Assembly (NCBI RefSeq): GCF_020026455.1
Contig: NZ_JAHHQJ010000016.1
Coordinates: 1-64,000, forward strand
DNA: 64,000 bases
Direction of reading: 5' to 3'
Source of the DNA: Alistipes sp.
GTDB taxonomy: Bacteria > Bacteroidota > Bacteroidia > Bacteroidales > Rikenellaceae
The translations under genes were made by a program, and so were the position numbers. The notes under the pieces are model-generated. The model saw nothing but the letters and a program-made list of their open reading frames with translations. It was not told where the DNA came from and made no database searches. Each line of letters opens with the position of its first letter. The first letter of the stretch is position 1. Positions 36,209 through 47,100 of this stretch are shown here, in pieces.

Positions 36209-37795
36209 TCATTCGATGCCCTCGAACAGATAGGGGGCGTAGTTGTATCCTTCGGCCTTGTAGACGGCGACCAGAGCCGGGATCCGGCGCACGAAATCGG
36301 TGTAATCCTTGCGGTCGTTGGCCCATCCCGTCTCGGCGAGAGCCGCCATGCGCGGCAGGACCATGTGCTGCGCGTGGCCGATGTCCGCAATGTACTCCGT
36401 CCAGAGGTTGCACTGCACGCCCCTGATCCGTTTCTGCTCGGAGGGCGTGAGCCGGTCGCAGGGATCGAGGCGGTAGGCCTGCCGCACCGAGACGTAGCGG
36501 GTGTTGCCCAGCGGTTCGTAACGCTCCGGGTCGGAGGTCTGGCTGTAATCGAAGTAGCAGTACCATTTCGGTGTCATGATGACCGGATTTCCGCGCTGTG
36601 CAGCCTTGATTCCGGGCTCACTTCCGTTCCACGACATGATGTTCGCGGTCTTCGAAATGCCGCCCTGGAGGATTTCATCCCAGCCGATGATCTCCCGGCC
36701 GCGGGCGTGCATCCAGCGTTCGATGCGGTGGATGAAGTAGCGCTGCAACTGGTATTCGTCCTTGAGTCCCTCTTCGCGGATGCGCTGCTGGCAGTGGGGG
36801 CACGTCTTCCAGCGCCCTTTGGGACACTCGTCGCCGCCGATGTGGATGAGCTTCGAGGGGAAGAGTGCGAGCACCTCCGCAAGGACGTCCTCGATAAACG
36901 AGAATGTCGTCTCCTTGCCCGCGCAGTAAACGTCGTCGCTGATGCCCCAATGGGTCCATACGGCATAGGGACCTCCCGTGCAGCCGAGCCACGGATAGGC
37001 GGTCAGCGCCGCCAGTCCGTGTCCGGGCATCTCGATTTCGGGAATCACCTCGATATGGCGGTCGGCGGCGTAGCTGACGATTTCGCGGATCTCCTCCCGG
37101 GTGTAGAACCCGCCGTAAGGCTTGCCGTCGTAAACGCCCGGTTTGTTCCTGTCGTAGCGTCCGACGATCGTCTCCGCGCGGCAGGAGCCGATCCGCGTGA
37201 GCAGCGGGTATTTTTTGATCTCGATCCGCCATCCCTGATCATCGGTCAGATGCCAGTGGAACTTGTTGATCTTGTGCAGCGAGAGGATGTCGATGTAGGT
37301 CTTCACATCCTCGACCGGGAAGAAATGGCGGGAGACGTCGAGCATCGCCCCGCGGTAGGCGAACGTGGGTTTGTCGCGGACGATGCAGGCGGGAATTTCA
37401 CCTCCGGCGATCAGCTGCTGAAGGCTTCGAAGTCCGTGCAGCACCGCCTGGGGAGTCGATGCCGTGATGGTAATGCGCCGTTTGCCGACTTCCAGAAGGT
37501 ACTCTTCGGTGTCGTAGCCCGGTTGCAGTTGCAGCGTCACGGCCTGTTTTTCGGGCGTGGCGGTGACGGTGGGTTCGGTCCCGGTGAGCTTGCCGACGGC
37601 GCGGGCGAAAATCTCCGCGGGCGTGTGCAGGCGTTCGTCGGTGACGACGACGGGGGTTCGGGGTGTCAGCCGGAACGATCCCGGCAGTTCTTCGACCTCG
37701 GCGGGTCGGGGTACGATGCGGACGCGTTCGTCTGAGGCGGCAAATCCCGGCAGACAGGCCCGGAGGGCGAAAATCAGGAATAAAAGGTATTTCAC
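36209..37795 (-). CDS. GH20 beta-N-acetylhexosaminidase, exported
   Basis: A 528-residue enzyme with a signal peptide (MKYLLFLIFALRACLPGFAA). The N-terminal alpha/beta domain of GH20 (about 25-140) precedes a TIM barrel with RGAMLDVSRHFFP, HWHLTDDQGWRIEIKKYP and the catalytic pair Asp322-Glu323 in HIGGDECPKGRW. The Asp stabilises the substrate acetamido group and the Glu is the acid/base. It removes terminal GlcNAc or GalNAc. There is no lipobox, so it is likely periplasmic. It is the last gene of the array, 76 bp after a DUF5689-like gene with a stable hairpin in between. Confidence 0.95.
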   Translation of the reverse strand: MKYLLFLIFALRACLPGFAASDERVRIVPRPAEVEELPGSFRLTPRTPVVVTDERLHTPAEIFARAVGKLTGTEPTVTATPEKQAVTLQLQPGYDTEEYLLEVGKRRITITASTPQAVLHGLRSLQQLIAGGEIPACIVRDKPTFAYRGAMLDVSRHFFPVEDVKTYIDILSLHKINKFHWHLTDDQGWRIEIKKYPLLTRIGSCRAETIVGRYDRNKPGVYDGKPYGGFYTREEIREIVSYAADRHIEVIPEIEMPGHGLAALTAYPWLGCTGGPYAVWTHWGISDDVYCAGKETTFSFIEDVLAEVLALFPSKLIHIGGDECPKGRWKTCPHCQQRIREEGLKDEYQLQRYFIHRIERWMHARGREIIGWDEILQGGISKTANIMSWNGSEPGIKAAQRGNPVIMTPKWYCYFDYSQTSDPERYEPLGNTRYVSVRQAYRLDPCDRLTPSEQKRIRGVQCNLWTEYIADIGHAQHMVLPRMAALAETGWANDRKDYTDFVRRIPALVAVYKAEGYNYAPYLFEGIE

Positions 37796-37824
37796 GGTTT
37801 GGATTCTGGTTGAGCGGTCCGGAG

Positions 37825-37858
37825 CATCCCGTCTGCACCATGTTCTGCAGACGGGGTG
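37825..37858 (-). promoter_or_regulatory. Intercistronic hairpin between DUF5689-like gene and GH20 gene
   Basis: A 13-bp stem (37825-37837 with 37846-37858, one G-T pair) closes an 8-nt loop. No T-run follows on the minus strand, so it is more likely an RNA stability or processing element than a terminator. Confidence 0.55.
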
Positions 37859-37871
37859 TTCCCGGATCGGA

Positions 37872-40088
37872 TTATTTGTTGTAACGCACGCCGATGTAGG
37901 AGAAGGCCACCTCTCCGGAGGTGATGATCTGGTTGTCGAACTGGCCGTCTTCCCGGCCGCCGGCTTTCTTGTTTGCGGCCGAGAAGCGGATGCAGACGTC
38001 GTCCTTGCCGAGCAGTTCGAGCGGCAGGGGTATGTCTATGTACTTGTAGCCGGCGCACTGCCAGTACAGGGTGTACGACCAGTTCACGATGTCGGGAAGC
38101 TGGAATTCGGTGATCGGGTTCCAGTCGTCGCGGTTGTTGTCGCCGTGCTCCGACCAGTCGACCCGGATGTAGCGGGGGCCTCCGATGGTGCGGTTCTGCA
38201 TGGCTACCTGGAGCGAGAGCACCCGGGTCGCGATGCCCTGCGTCGAGAAGTGGAGCAGCCACGCTTCGCTGCGGTCGGTTTCGGTGTTCCACCACTGGCA
38301 TTTGTTGGTCCAGGCCGAGAATTCCGCAGATGACAGATTCCCTTTGCCGTCGTTGTTGGTTTCCTTGTCGGTGCACATCTGTTTGCCGTTCTCGACGACG
38401 CCGTTTCCGTTGACGTTGCCCGTGTGGATGCCCGACGTGGGGCCCGTCTTGTCGAGATTGTCCTTGTTGCCGATGGGGCCGAGGTAGCTCGGGTCGCTGG
38501 TTCCCCAGCCTGCGTCGCCCGTCTTTTCGTCGGGATGCGTGAAGGTCAGGTAGCCGTTGTCGCCGGTGGTGGGTCTGAAGATGTGGCTTTCGAGTTTGCC
38601 GTAGCGGTATTCGGTCAGGAGCGCCGAGAACCCGTTTTCGAAATCCTCCGCCAGGGCGATGTCCTTGCGGGTGAGGTGGCGGATCTGGTAGCGGCCGATG
38701 TCGCCCATGTCCCTGGATCCCATCCATGCGAAGCGGTCGTGGCTTTCGTGGACCACTATCCCCGAGATATTCCCCGATCCGTAGGGCAGCATGCGGCCGT
38801 CGCGGCGGTATTTGCAGGTGGTGTTGGTCAGCATGTAGAAACTCTCGCCGTTCCGGTCGCGCACCAGCAGCGGGTATTTCGTCTCGCGGTTGGCCCCGGT
38901 GTTGCGGGCATAGCCTTCGTTGATCGGCGTCAGACTGCCTTTGCGCACGGGAAGCTCGCAGTCGGCCAGCGTCACCCAGGTGTATATGTCCATGTCGGTC
39001 AGCTCGCTGTAGTGCTTCACCTTCTGCGGAATGTCGGCCGCCGATCCCGCAACCGAGGACATGACCATCGCCGAGGTGACTTTCCTGAGTATGTAACGTT
39101 CGGGGTTCGACTCCGCCTCGACTGTGACGCCCTTGAGCAGGAGTCGGACCTTGCTGTAACGTTCGAAGATGTTGTCGTCTTCGCTGACGGTCTTGATCAT
39201 GAATCCCTGCGAACCGTCGAGGCTCTGGATGTAGGCCGTGCGGTAGGTCTCGGTGTAGTCGATCGAGGTTTGCCCCGTCATCGTATTCTCGCCGTTGTTC
39301 CCGTTGCCGATGTCGCTGATGATGCGTCCCTCGATGTAGACGTCCTTGTTCACGATGCCCACCAGGTCGCGCACCTCGCCGAACGAAATTTCGCGGCCGA
39401 ATTCGTTGTTGGCATTGGCCTGCGTGAGGTAGACCGTCGACGAGATGGTCTGGTTCCACCCGTCGCGGTAGCTGAGGGTGATGCGGGCGTTGCGCAGGGC
39501 TTCGGGGTCGGCATTGGGGGCGGTCTGGAGAATCAGGAAGCCGTTGCTGATGTCAAGGTCCGAAATCCACCCGCCCTCGTCGGTGCTCGTGTAGACGACC
39601 GACTGGCGGAGGTCCTCCGGCTCGAGGTTGGTGGCGAGCTGTGCCGTTGCCTGTCCACCGTCGCCGAGCACCATGATACTGCGGGTCGAGAAGTCCAGTT
39701 TCGGGGTGATGAATCCCTTTTGTTTGATGTATACGGTGTCCGCGCGGTTGTGGGTCCGGAGCCGGATGCCCTCCATGCGGGGGAAGCCGTCGTTGGTCGT
39801 GGCAACTACCTTGAATTGGTCGTCGCCCGTGAAATGCGTTCCGCGTCCCTCGGTGTCGATCGTGAGCCACCCGTTGTCGGGATTGATCAGTTCGATGTCG
39901 TAGGGCTGGTTGGAGAGAACGCCTACGTTGGCCCAACTCGTTTTCCAGTCGAAGACGTATTCCTTCTTTACGGGGCCGAATTCGGAGATGCGGGTCTCTT
40001 CGCCGTTGTCTTTTTCGCAGGCCGTGAGCACCAGCCCGCCCAACAGCGGGAGCAGCAGCCTTCGGTACAGTGATTTTATCTGTTTCAT
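37872..40088 (-). CDS. DUF5689-like surface lipoprotein A
   Basis: A 738-residue lipoprotein. The signal peptide ends in LVLTAC (Cys24), and acidic residues follow soon after, as in Bacteroidetes surface-export signals. Residues ~40-230 look like two BACON-type immunoglobulin-like modules. The middle (about 235-490) matches the DUF5689 pattern of OB-fold-like strands: VYIEGRIISDIGNGNNG, TAYIQSLDGSQGFMIKT, RLLLKGVTV and GNISGIVVHESHD, then IGRYQIR. The C-terminal ~200 residues resemble a jelly-roll or discoidin-like sheet (WLLHFSTQGIATRVLSLQVAM, YIDIPLP). No catalytic motif is evident. Probably a glycan or polymer binder. Confidence 0.75.
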   Translation of the reverse strand: MKQIKSLYRRLLLPLLGGLVLTACEKDNGEETRISEFGPVKKEYVFDWKTSWANVGVLSNQPYDIELINPDNGWLTIDTEGRGTHFTGDDQFKVVATTNDGFPRMEGIRLRTHNRADTVYIKQKGFITPKLDFSTRSIMVLGDGGQATAQLATNLEPEDLRQSVVYTSTDEGGWISDLDISNGFLILQTAPNADPEALRNARITLSYRDGWNQTISSTVYLTQANANNEFGREISFGEVRDLVGIVNKDVYIEGRIISDIGNGNNGENTMTGQTSIDYTETYRTAYIQSLDGSQGFMIKTVSEDDNIFERYSKVRLLLKGVTVEAESNPERYILRKVTSAMVMSSVAGSAADIPQKVKHYSELTDMDIYTWVTLADCELPVRKGSLTPINEGYARNTGANRETKYPLLVRDRNGESFYMLTNTTCKYRRDGRMLPYGSGNISGIVVHESHDRFAWMGSRDMGDIGRYQIRHLTRKDIALAEDFENGFSALLTEYRYGKLESHIFRPTTGDNGYLTFTHPDEKTGDAGWGTSDPSYLGPIGNKDNLDKTGPTSGIHTGNVNGNGVVENGKQMCTDKETNNDGKGNLSSAEFSAWTNKCQWWNTETDRSEAWLLHFSTQGIATRVLSLQVAMQNRTIGGPRYIRVDWSEHGDNNRDDWNPITEFQLPDIVNWSYTLYWQCAGYKYIDIPLPLELLGKDDVCIRFSAANKKAGGREDGQFDNQIITSGEVAFSYIGVRYNK

Positions 40089-40151
40089 CGTGGTCTGGAT
40101 TTGGTTTCGCGCATCGGCAGGGGAGAGACGTGCCCTCCCCGCCCGAGCGGT

Positions 40152-42587
40152 TTATTTGTTACTCTTTACGGCTATGGTTCCGAAACGCATCGGCGAACGC
40201 CTGTTGGCCGCCATGTCGGAGGTGATCGTGCCGGTGTCACCCTCGTCCACCGTGGCGGTATTCGAGGCGATGCACTGCGTGCTTCGGGCCTTGATCAGCA
40301 GGGTGACCTCCGGACGGTTGCGCAGGGCGTCGGGCAGGATGAACACGCGGTCGGCATAACCCGGAACGGCACAGTAGGAGAGGTCCTTGCCGCCGGCTCC
40401 CTGCCAATAGACGAACGGACGGCAGCAGAAGTCGGATTGGGGCAGCACGGTGAAATTCACCCCGTCGGTCGAGTACTCCACCTGCCAGTAGACGGGTCCG
40501 TAGATGCTCGTGCCGCCGGCGTTGCCCTGCGAGTTGGTGAAGTTGAGCGAGAGGTTCGCGCCGGCGCCCTCGGTCGAGAATTTCAGAGCCACGGCGTAGC
40601 CCGTATTCCGGTCGAAGTCCCACCAGAAGCTATTCTCGAATTTCAGGGCGTTCCTGCTGTTCAGGGCGGCACCGGTCGTGAGTCCGTTGTACTCGTTGTC
40701 CAGGAGGAATTTGGCTGCGGGGTCGGTGCACCAGAGCGAGCCGTTGCCCGTGTCCGGGGCGATCGTTCCGTCGGCGTTGGTCCTGATCTCGGCGTTGTCC
40801 CAGTTCCACTCCACGAGCGTCCGGCGGTTGGAACCCGACTCGGAAGGTGCCAGGTCGATATCCTCCTTTTCGAGCACACGGATCGAGTAGCGGCCGATGT
40901 ACCCTTGGTTGGTGTAGCCGTAGCGGGGCTGCAGGTCGTGGACGATGATGCCGCTCAGCGTGCCTTTGCCTTTGGGCATGCCGCTGCCGTCGCGCCGCCA
41001 GGGGGTCTTGTTGTTGATCAGCATCGGGATCGTGCCGCCGTCCCCGTCGCAGAGCATTCGGGGGACGCAGCTGGTGTGGTTGGCCGTCCCGAAATAACCT
41101 TCGTTGACGTTGGTGTAGCTGCCGTCGGGCAGGGCGAATTCCACCTCCCGGAGCGAGACGCAGGTGTAGATATCCTCGTCGGTGAGCTGACCGATCGACT
41201 TCTCCTTGCGGATCAGATCGCTGGCCGTGCCGGGTGTCTGGGCGACGATGTTGGCCGCCGTCAGCCCGCTGAGTGTGTAGCGTTCGGGAGCGGCCTCCTT
41301 GGTGAGGGTCACGCCGTTGAGCGCTATTTTCACCTGCGCGTATCGTTTCAGCGTGTTGTCGTCCGCCGCGGTGAATTGCAGCCGGTATCCGTAACTGCCG
41401 TCGAGCATCTGCACATAGGCCGTCTTGGCATTCACCGTGTAGTCGGTGGCGTTGCGTTCGGTGTTGGGCGTTGTCTCCACGTTGGCATTGTCCCTGTCGC
41501 TGATCACAATGCCCTCGAAACAGGCTTCGGGATTGTTGATCACGATCTGTCCGCTCTCGCCCTTGATCAGCGTGCGGAAGTCGGCTTCGTAGGTCTGTTC
41601 GACGGTGAACGGCGCTGCGGGCGAGAGCGCTCCGGACGTTCCCGGCAGCGAGAAGGCGATCGAGGCCCTGCGCGGACCTTCCGAGTCGTTCTCCTTCACG
41701 TCGAACGAGAGCATCTTGTCGTCGAGCGTGATGTTTTCGATCCAGTCGGACGACGTTCCTTCGTAGGTCGGCGTGCAGACCACCTTGTCGAGCAGGTTGC
41801 CCAGGTTGTGCTTCAGCTCGGCCTTGATGGTCGTGGCCTTGCGCGTGGTCCTGGCGCGGTCGGGCGCGAAGGTCATGCGGGCCTCGTCGGGGGTCTGCGT
41901 GACGGTCAGCGTGACGGCGTGTTCCCTCTCCCTGGCGTCGATATAGGTCAGCGTGATTGCGGCCTGCCGTTTGCGCGGCGAATGGTTCTCCAGCGTGCTG
42001 AAGGTGACGGCGTCGGTTTCGACCGTCAGGTTTTCGATCCACTCCTCGTCCGGCTCGGGGGTTTCGTCGTCGTCCTCGTCGGGGATCACCGAATAGACGA
42101 TGGTGTCCCGAATCTGCCTGTAATCCTCCCGGAGGTTGTTGTCGAGGCCGATGCGGAGGTCCCAGGGATTGCTGAAAATCTCGATGCGGCTCTCCTCCAG
42201 CGACAGGATGGGATCGCTGCCCTCCTGCGTCATGCGTATCGCCTGTTCGAGCCCGCCGCGGGTGAAGATGATGTCCACGGCACGCGGCACGCCGTAGTTG
42301 GCGCCGTATTTGAACACCACGGGGGTGTTTCCCGATCCGTTCAGGCGGTTGATGGAGGCCCATTCCACGTCTTCCGACAGACGGACCGACCATTCGCCCG
42401 TGGAATAGATCCGCACCTGGGTGGATCCGGCATCCGAGGTCAGCGTGTACTGGTTGGAATCCACATTCAGCGGCAAGTCCATCTCCGAATTCATTTCGCA
42501 TCCGGTCGGCAGGAGCAGCGCCGCGACAACGGGCAGGATGCCCGTGCGCCACACTTTGCAGATGCTGTCTGTAAGGGTATTTTTCAT
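40152..42587 (-). CDS. DUF5689-like surface lipoprotein B
   Basis: An 811-residue lipoprotein (lipobox LLPTGC, Cys30) and paralogue of its neighbours at 37872 and 48231. The N-terminal part contains three BACON-like strands-rich modules (for example YTLTSDAGSTQVRIYSTGEWSVRLSEDVEW in two steps). An acidic linker DEDDDETPEPDEEW follows. The DUF5689-like core has VISDRDNANVE, TAYVQMLDGSYGYRLQFT, VKIALNGVTL and GTLSGIIVHD, then IGRYSIR. A C-terminal beta domain contains ALKFSTEGAGANLSLNF and ends in VKSNK. It starts 30 bp after the SusD gene. No catalytic residues can be assigned. Confidence 0.72.
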   Translation of the reverse strand: MKNTLTDSICKVWRTGILPVVAALLLPTGCEMNSEMDLPLNVDSNQYTLTSDAGSTQVRIYSTGEWSVRLSEDVEWASINRLNGSGNTPVVFKYGANYGVPRAVDIIFTRGGLEQAIRMTQEGSDPILSLEESRIEIFSNPWDLRIGLDNNLREDYRQIRDTIVYSVIPDEDDDETPEPDEEWIENLTVETDAVTFSTLENHSPRKRQAAITLTYIDAREREHAVTLTVTQTPDEARMTFAPDRARTTRKATTIKAELKHNLGNLLDKVVCTPTYEGTSSDWIENITLDDKMLSFDVKENDSEGPRRASIAFSLPGTSGALSPAAPFTVEQTYEADFRTLIKGESGQIVINNPEACFEGIVISDRDNANVETTPNTERNATDYTVNAKTAYVQMLDGSYGYRLQFTAADDNTLKRYAQVKIALNGVTLTKEAAPERYTLSGLTAANIVAQTPGTASDLIRKEKSIGQLTDEDIYTCVSLREVEFALPDGSYTNVNEGYFGTANHTSCVPRMLCDGDGGTIPMLINNKTPWRRDGSGMPKGKGTLSGIIVHDLQPRYGYTNQGYIGRYSIRVLEKEDIDLAPSESGSNRRTLVEWNWDNAEIRTNADGTIAPDTGNGSLWCTDPAAKFLLDNEYNGLTTGAALNSRNALKFENSFWWDFDRNTGYAVALKFSTEGAGANLSLNFTNSQGNAGGTSIYGPVYWQVEYSTDGVNFTVLPQSDFCCRPFVYWQGAGGKDLSYCAVPGYADRVFILPDALRNRPEVTLLIKARSTQCIASNTATVDEGDTGTITSDMAANRRSPMRFGTIAVKSNK

Positions 42588-42617
42588 CGTTGTGCTTTTT
42601 TGTTCGTTCCGTCGGCC

Positions 42618-44135
42618 CTACATGCCGTATTCGTTATAGGCCTTGTTGTCGAGGGCTCCGCCCGAATAGACGACCTCCTTGTCGGGGATCGGGTAGTATT
42701 CGTGACAGGGGAGCATGTTCTCCTTGAGTGTGGCGTAGTTGGTATATTCGTAGGTCATCCGGTACCATATTCCCCAGCGTACCAGGTCGAATTTGCGCTG
42801 GAATTCACCCAGCAGTTCGCGTCCGCGCTCCTTCTGAATCTCCTCCATGAGGGCCTCCCGGTTCTTGAAGACGTAGGGGTTTGTCCCGGCGCGTTCCCGG
42901 ACCATGTTCAGGTAGCGGACGGCCTCGTCGCAGTTCTCCGTCTGGGCATGGCACTCCGCCATCATCAGGATGGCGTCGGCATAGCGGAACACCTTCTGGT
43001 TGGAGAAGTCGGCGGTGTTCTGCATCCCCGGACACCAGAATTTGGGGCCGAGCCACGGACGGGTTCCCACGCTCGAGAAGGGCTTGCCGTCGTATTCCCA
43101 CGCCATGTTCAGCGTTTTGCGCCTGTCGTTGCTCTTTTTGGTCTGGAGACCGTCGCAGAAGTAGCTGTTGGGGCGCATGGAGGTCCAGGTGGTCATGCCC
43201 GTGCCCATTTCGGGGATCTCCACCCCGTCGTAGATGCCCTTTCCGTTGTGGCGCGGGGTGGTGATGGCGGCCACGTTGGTCGTGACGGCCAGTCCGCCGG
43301 GGGTGTAGGTGCGCTGCACCTCGAAGATCGACTCCGGGGTGTTCTTGCGGCGGAACATGATCTCCTCGAGCGGATATTGTTGCAGGTCGCCGTAGATTTT
43401 CTCCAGCTCGCCGAGCGCCTTGAGGGCGTCGTCCCAGCGGTGGTTCCACTGCGCTAACTTGGCAATCATCATCCATCCCATCGCGGCACCCATGCGGTTG
43501 TCCGCAACCTCCGACGAACGCACCTGGTCCATCGAGGGGACGTAACGCTGCAATTCGTCGATCAGCATGTCGCGTGTCTCCTTCGCCGACATGCGGCCCA
43601 TGTGGGCGATCTCCTGCATCACCTGTTGGTCGGTGACCTCCCTGGTGTAGAAGGGCACGTCGCCGAAGACGCAGGTCAGCAGCCAGTAGTAGAACGAGCG
43701 GATGACCACACCTTCGGCCAGCAGCGGCAGCTTGTCGGCTTGCGTGGCCTCCTTGATGTCGTTCAGGGGCGAACGTTCGATGGCGGCGATGGTTGAGTTG
43801 CAGTACATGACGCCCTTGTAGCACTGGGTCCATATCTTCTGCCCGTTGAGCGGTTTTGCGGGGGATATGTCGAGTTGGGCATCCTTGGTTCCCGAGGCGA
43901 TGTACATCAGGTCGGTGACGCCTTCGGTCATGATCAGGAAACAGTAGTCGTAGATGCTGTTGATCGGTATGTAGCAGGCGTTCAGGCCCGCCAGACATTG
44001 CGCCCGGGTCTTGTAGTACTCCTTGGGTCCCACGAACGAGGTGGGGTGCTCGTCCAGGTCGCATGCGCTGAGTAGCAGGGCTGCGGCTGCCGTAGCGGCC
44101 AGCAGGTATTTTTTCAGGAAATTGTATGATTTCAT
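42618..44135 (-). CDS. SusD/RagB-family nutrient-binding lipoprotein
   Basis: A 505-residue surface lipoprotein (lipobox LLLSAC, Cys25, followed by DLDEHP). The N-terminal TPR-like helical region includes FVGPKEYYKTRAQCLAGLNACY. The C-terminal half carries typical SusD words: FRYADAILMMAECHAQTENCDEAVRYLNMVRERAG across two helices, and EIQKERGRELLGEFQRKFDLVRWG. It forms the lid on the SusC barrel and captures substrate. Twelve base pairs downstream of the SusC gene. Confidence 0.95.
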   Translation of the reverse strand: MKSYNFLKKYLLAATAAAALLLSACDLDEHPTSFVGPKEYYKTRAQCLAGLNACYIPINSIYDYCFLIMTEGVTDLMYIASGTKDAQLDISPAKPLNGQKIWTQCYKGVMYCNSTIAAIERSPLNDIKEATQADKLPLLAEGVVIRSFYYWLLTCVFGDVPFYTREVTDQQVMQEIAHMGRMSAKETRDMLIDELQRYVPSMDQVRSSEVADNRMGAAMGWMMIAKLAQWNHRWDDALKALGELEKIYGDLQQYPLEEIMFRRKNTPESIFEVQRTYTPGGLAVTTNVAAITTPRHNGKGIYDGVEIPEMGTGMTTWTSMRPNSYFCDGLQTKKSNDRRKTLNMAWEYDGKPFSSVGTRPWLGPKFWCPGMQNTADFSNQKVFRYADAILMMAECHAQTENCDEAVRYLNMVRERAGTNPYVFKNREALMEEIQKERGRELLGEFQRKFDLVRWGIWYRMTYEYTNYATLKENMLPCHEYYPIPDKEVVYSGGALDNKAYNEYGM

Positions 44136-44147
44136 GGTCTTGGGCTG

Positions 44148-47100
44148 TTAATATCTGATCTGGAGGCTGAACGTGATGGTCCGGGGCTTGGGATAAGCGC
44201 CGATGTCGACGCGGCGCAGGGCCGAGTTGGAACTCGATGTCGAGACGTCGGGGTCGAATCCGTTGTATCTCTTCCACAGGTAGAGGTTTTCGCCGCTGAC
44301 GCTCACGCGGATGTCGCGCAGGCGGTTTTTGGTGACCTTGCGCATGTCGAAGGTGTAGCTCGCGGAGATGTTCTTCAGCCGCAGGTAACTTGCATCGTGC
44401 ACCAGCCTATCGCTGGGCAGGGCGTCGTAGCTGCCGGCCATCGGCAGGTTCGAATCCGGGTTGCGGACCGGATGCCAGGAGTTCTGCATGTACTTGTATT
44501 GGTTGGTGTTGGGCGAAGCGTTGCCCATCCAGAGTTCGGCGACGTTGTAGATCTTGCCGCCGATCGAGTAGTTGAAGAAGACGCTGAGTGTGAAGTTGTG
44601 AATGTTGAACGAGTTCTGAATACCGCCGTAGAGATCCGGGTCGGCCGATCCGAGGTAGACCAAATCGTCGCTGTTCAGCGCTCCGTCGTGGTTGATGTCC
44701 TGATAGCGGGCATATCCGGGCTTGAAGGTCTTTCCGCTGGCCGAGGCGTATGCCTTGGTGATCCTGTTGCGCTCCACCTCCTCTTCGTTGTGCCATACGC
44801 CGCCGTAGCGGAATCCCCAGAGGGCGTTGAGCGTGTAGCCCTTCCTGTAGCCGTACATCATGTAGGTGGTCCCCGACGACGAGGGTGACGAATAGGCCGT
44901 CACGAAGTCTTCCGAGGCGATGTCGTCCACCATCTGCTTGTTGCGCGACAGGGTGAGGGTCGTCGACCACCGGAATTTCGGGCGTACGATGTTGCGGCTT
45001 TCGATGGAGAGTTCCCAGCCCTTGTTGGTGGTGCGCCCGGCATTGGCGAAGTAGTTGGTGTAACCCGTCTGCGAGGCTACCTGCACGGTCAGCAGCAGGT
45101 CGCGGGTCTTGATCCGATAGGCGTCGGCCGTGATGTTGAGCCGTCCGCCGAACAGCGAGATGTCGGCTCCGAGGGTGTACTGGTCGGAGGTCTCCCACGT
45201 CAGGTCGGGGGATGCCAGACGCGACGGGTAGACCGCCAGCTGCTGCGAGCCTCCCATCAGGTAGCCGCTCGTCGAGTTGCCGACGGCCGCCAGCGACCGG
45301 TAGGCCGATATGGCGTCGTTGCCGGTGCGTCCGAGGCTGGCTCTCAGGGCCAGTTCGTCGATCCACTTGACCTGCTGCAGGAACTTTTCGTTGGCGATGT
45401 TCCAGCGGAGGGCCGCCGAGGGGAAGAAACCCCATTTCCGGTTGGCGGCGAAGTTCGAGGCGCCGTCGTAACGGGCCGTGAATGTGACGTAGTAACGCTC
45501 CTTGTAGTTGTAGTTCAGTCGTCCGAACACCGACATCTTGGTCCACTCGGTGTGGTTGGTGCTGATCGAGGTGTTCTGCTTGTCGGGCACTGCGGCCATG
45601 TTGTTCCAGGTGAGCTCGTCGAGCGTGTATCCACGCCCGGTGATGCTCAGGTTGTTGTCGTATTTGACCTGTGCGGTGTATCCGCCCAGCACGTCGAAAT
45701 TGTGGCCGCTCTTGGGGCGCAATTCGTAGTAGAGCGTATTCTCGCTCGAGAAACTCGTGTCGTCGTACTCGTCGCGGCTGGCATAGCCGCCTTCGTTCTC
45801 CTTCTTGGCCGGCAGGTAGCCCGGCTCGTAGTAACGTCCGTGGCGCTGGTAGGAGTAGTAGGTGAACTGGCTGCGCAGTTTCAGGCCCTTGACCGGAGTT
45901 ACCTCGACGAATGCGCTGTTGTTGAGCGAAATGCGCCGGGCATTCTTGAGGCAGTGGTCGAGCATCAGACGCGGGTTGTTGAATTTCTGGCCCGAATACC
46001 ACAGGTCGTTCATGTCGGATGTGGGCGTGAGGAACGGGCTGAGGAATATGGCGGCGCTCCACCAGTTGGTTCCGCCGATAGAGGCCAGGTTTTCGTCCTG
46101 GTCGCGGTAGGTGTAGCTCAGGTTCAGCCCGGCCTTGAGCCATTTGGCGAATTCGTGGTCGACCTTCAGACGCGCCGAGTAACGTTTCAGCCCGCTGTTG
46201 TCGATGATACCCTGCGTCTCGTTGAATCCGGCCGAGGCATAGTAGGTGCTTTTGGCGGAGGCTCCCGAAATCGAAAGGTCGTAATTCTGATAGAGCGCCG
46301 TGCGTGTGATGGCGTCGATCCAGTTTGTGCCGGCCCCTTTGGCTTCGGGGTTGGGGTAGGGGTATTTCGACATCGGCGAGTCGGGTTCGATTTTGTCGTT
46401 TCCGTCGGCGCCGGAGAAGAAATAGGCGTAGTCGTTGCGGTAGCGGGCAAACTCCGTGGCGTTCATGATGTCGAGCTGGCGCGGGAGCTGCGAGAAACCC
46501 AGATCGGTCTTGAAGGTGATGTTGGGCCGTCCGTCCATGCCGCGGCCCTTCTTGGTCGTGATCACGATCACGCCGTTCGAGCCGCGTGCACCGTAGATGG
46601 CCGTTGACGAGGCGTCCTTCAGCACCGAGATCGATTCGATGTCCGCCGAGTTGATGTCGTTCAGGTCGTGAATGCCGTCGATGACGCCGTCGACGATGAT
46701 CAGCGGTTCGTTCGACGCCGAGATCGAGCGTGTGCCGCGGATGCGGATCGAGGTTGTGGCGCCCGGCTCTCCGGTTGTGGCCATGATGTCGGCCCCGGCG
46801 ACACGGCCCTGGAGGGCCTGGTCGACCGAAACCACCGGCACGTCCTTGATGTCGCTCATCTTGACGTTGGCCACCGACCCCGTCAGGTCGGTTTTCTTCA
46901 CCGTGCCGTAGCCGATCACGACCACTTCGTCGATGGTCTGCCTGCTCTGCTCTAGCTTCACGTCGACCCTCGTGCGTGTGCCGACCTTTTCGGTCCGGGG
47001 TTCATAGCCGATGTACTGGAATGTCAGCGAGGCCCCCTCGGGAACCTGGATCGAATAATCGCCCGCGGCACTGGTGCTGGCGCCGGTCGTCGTGCCTGTC

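Noticed and set aside
40101..43457. 1118-codon plus-strand open frame across DUF5689-like and SusD genes
   Set aside because: It spans two well-supported minus-strand genes and their spacer and has no domain.
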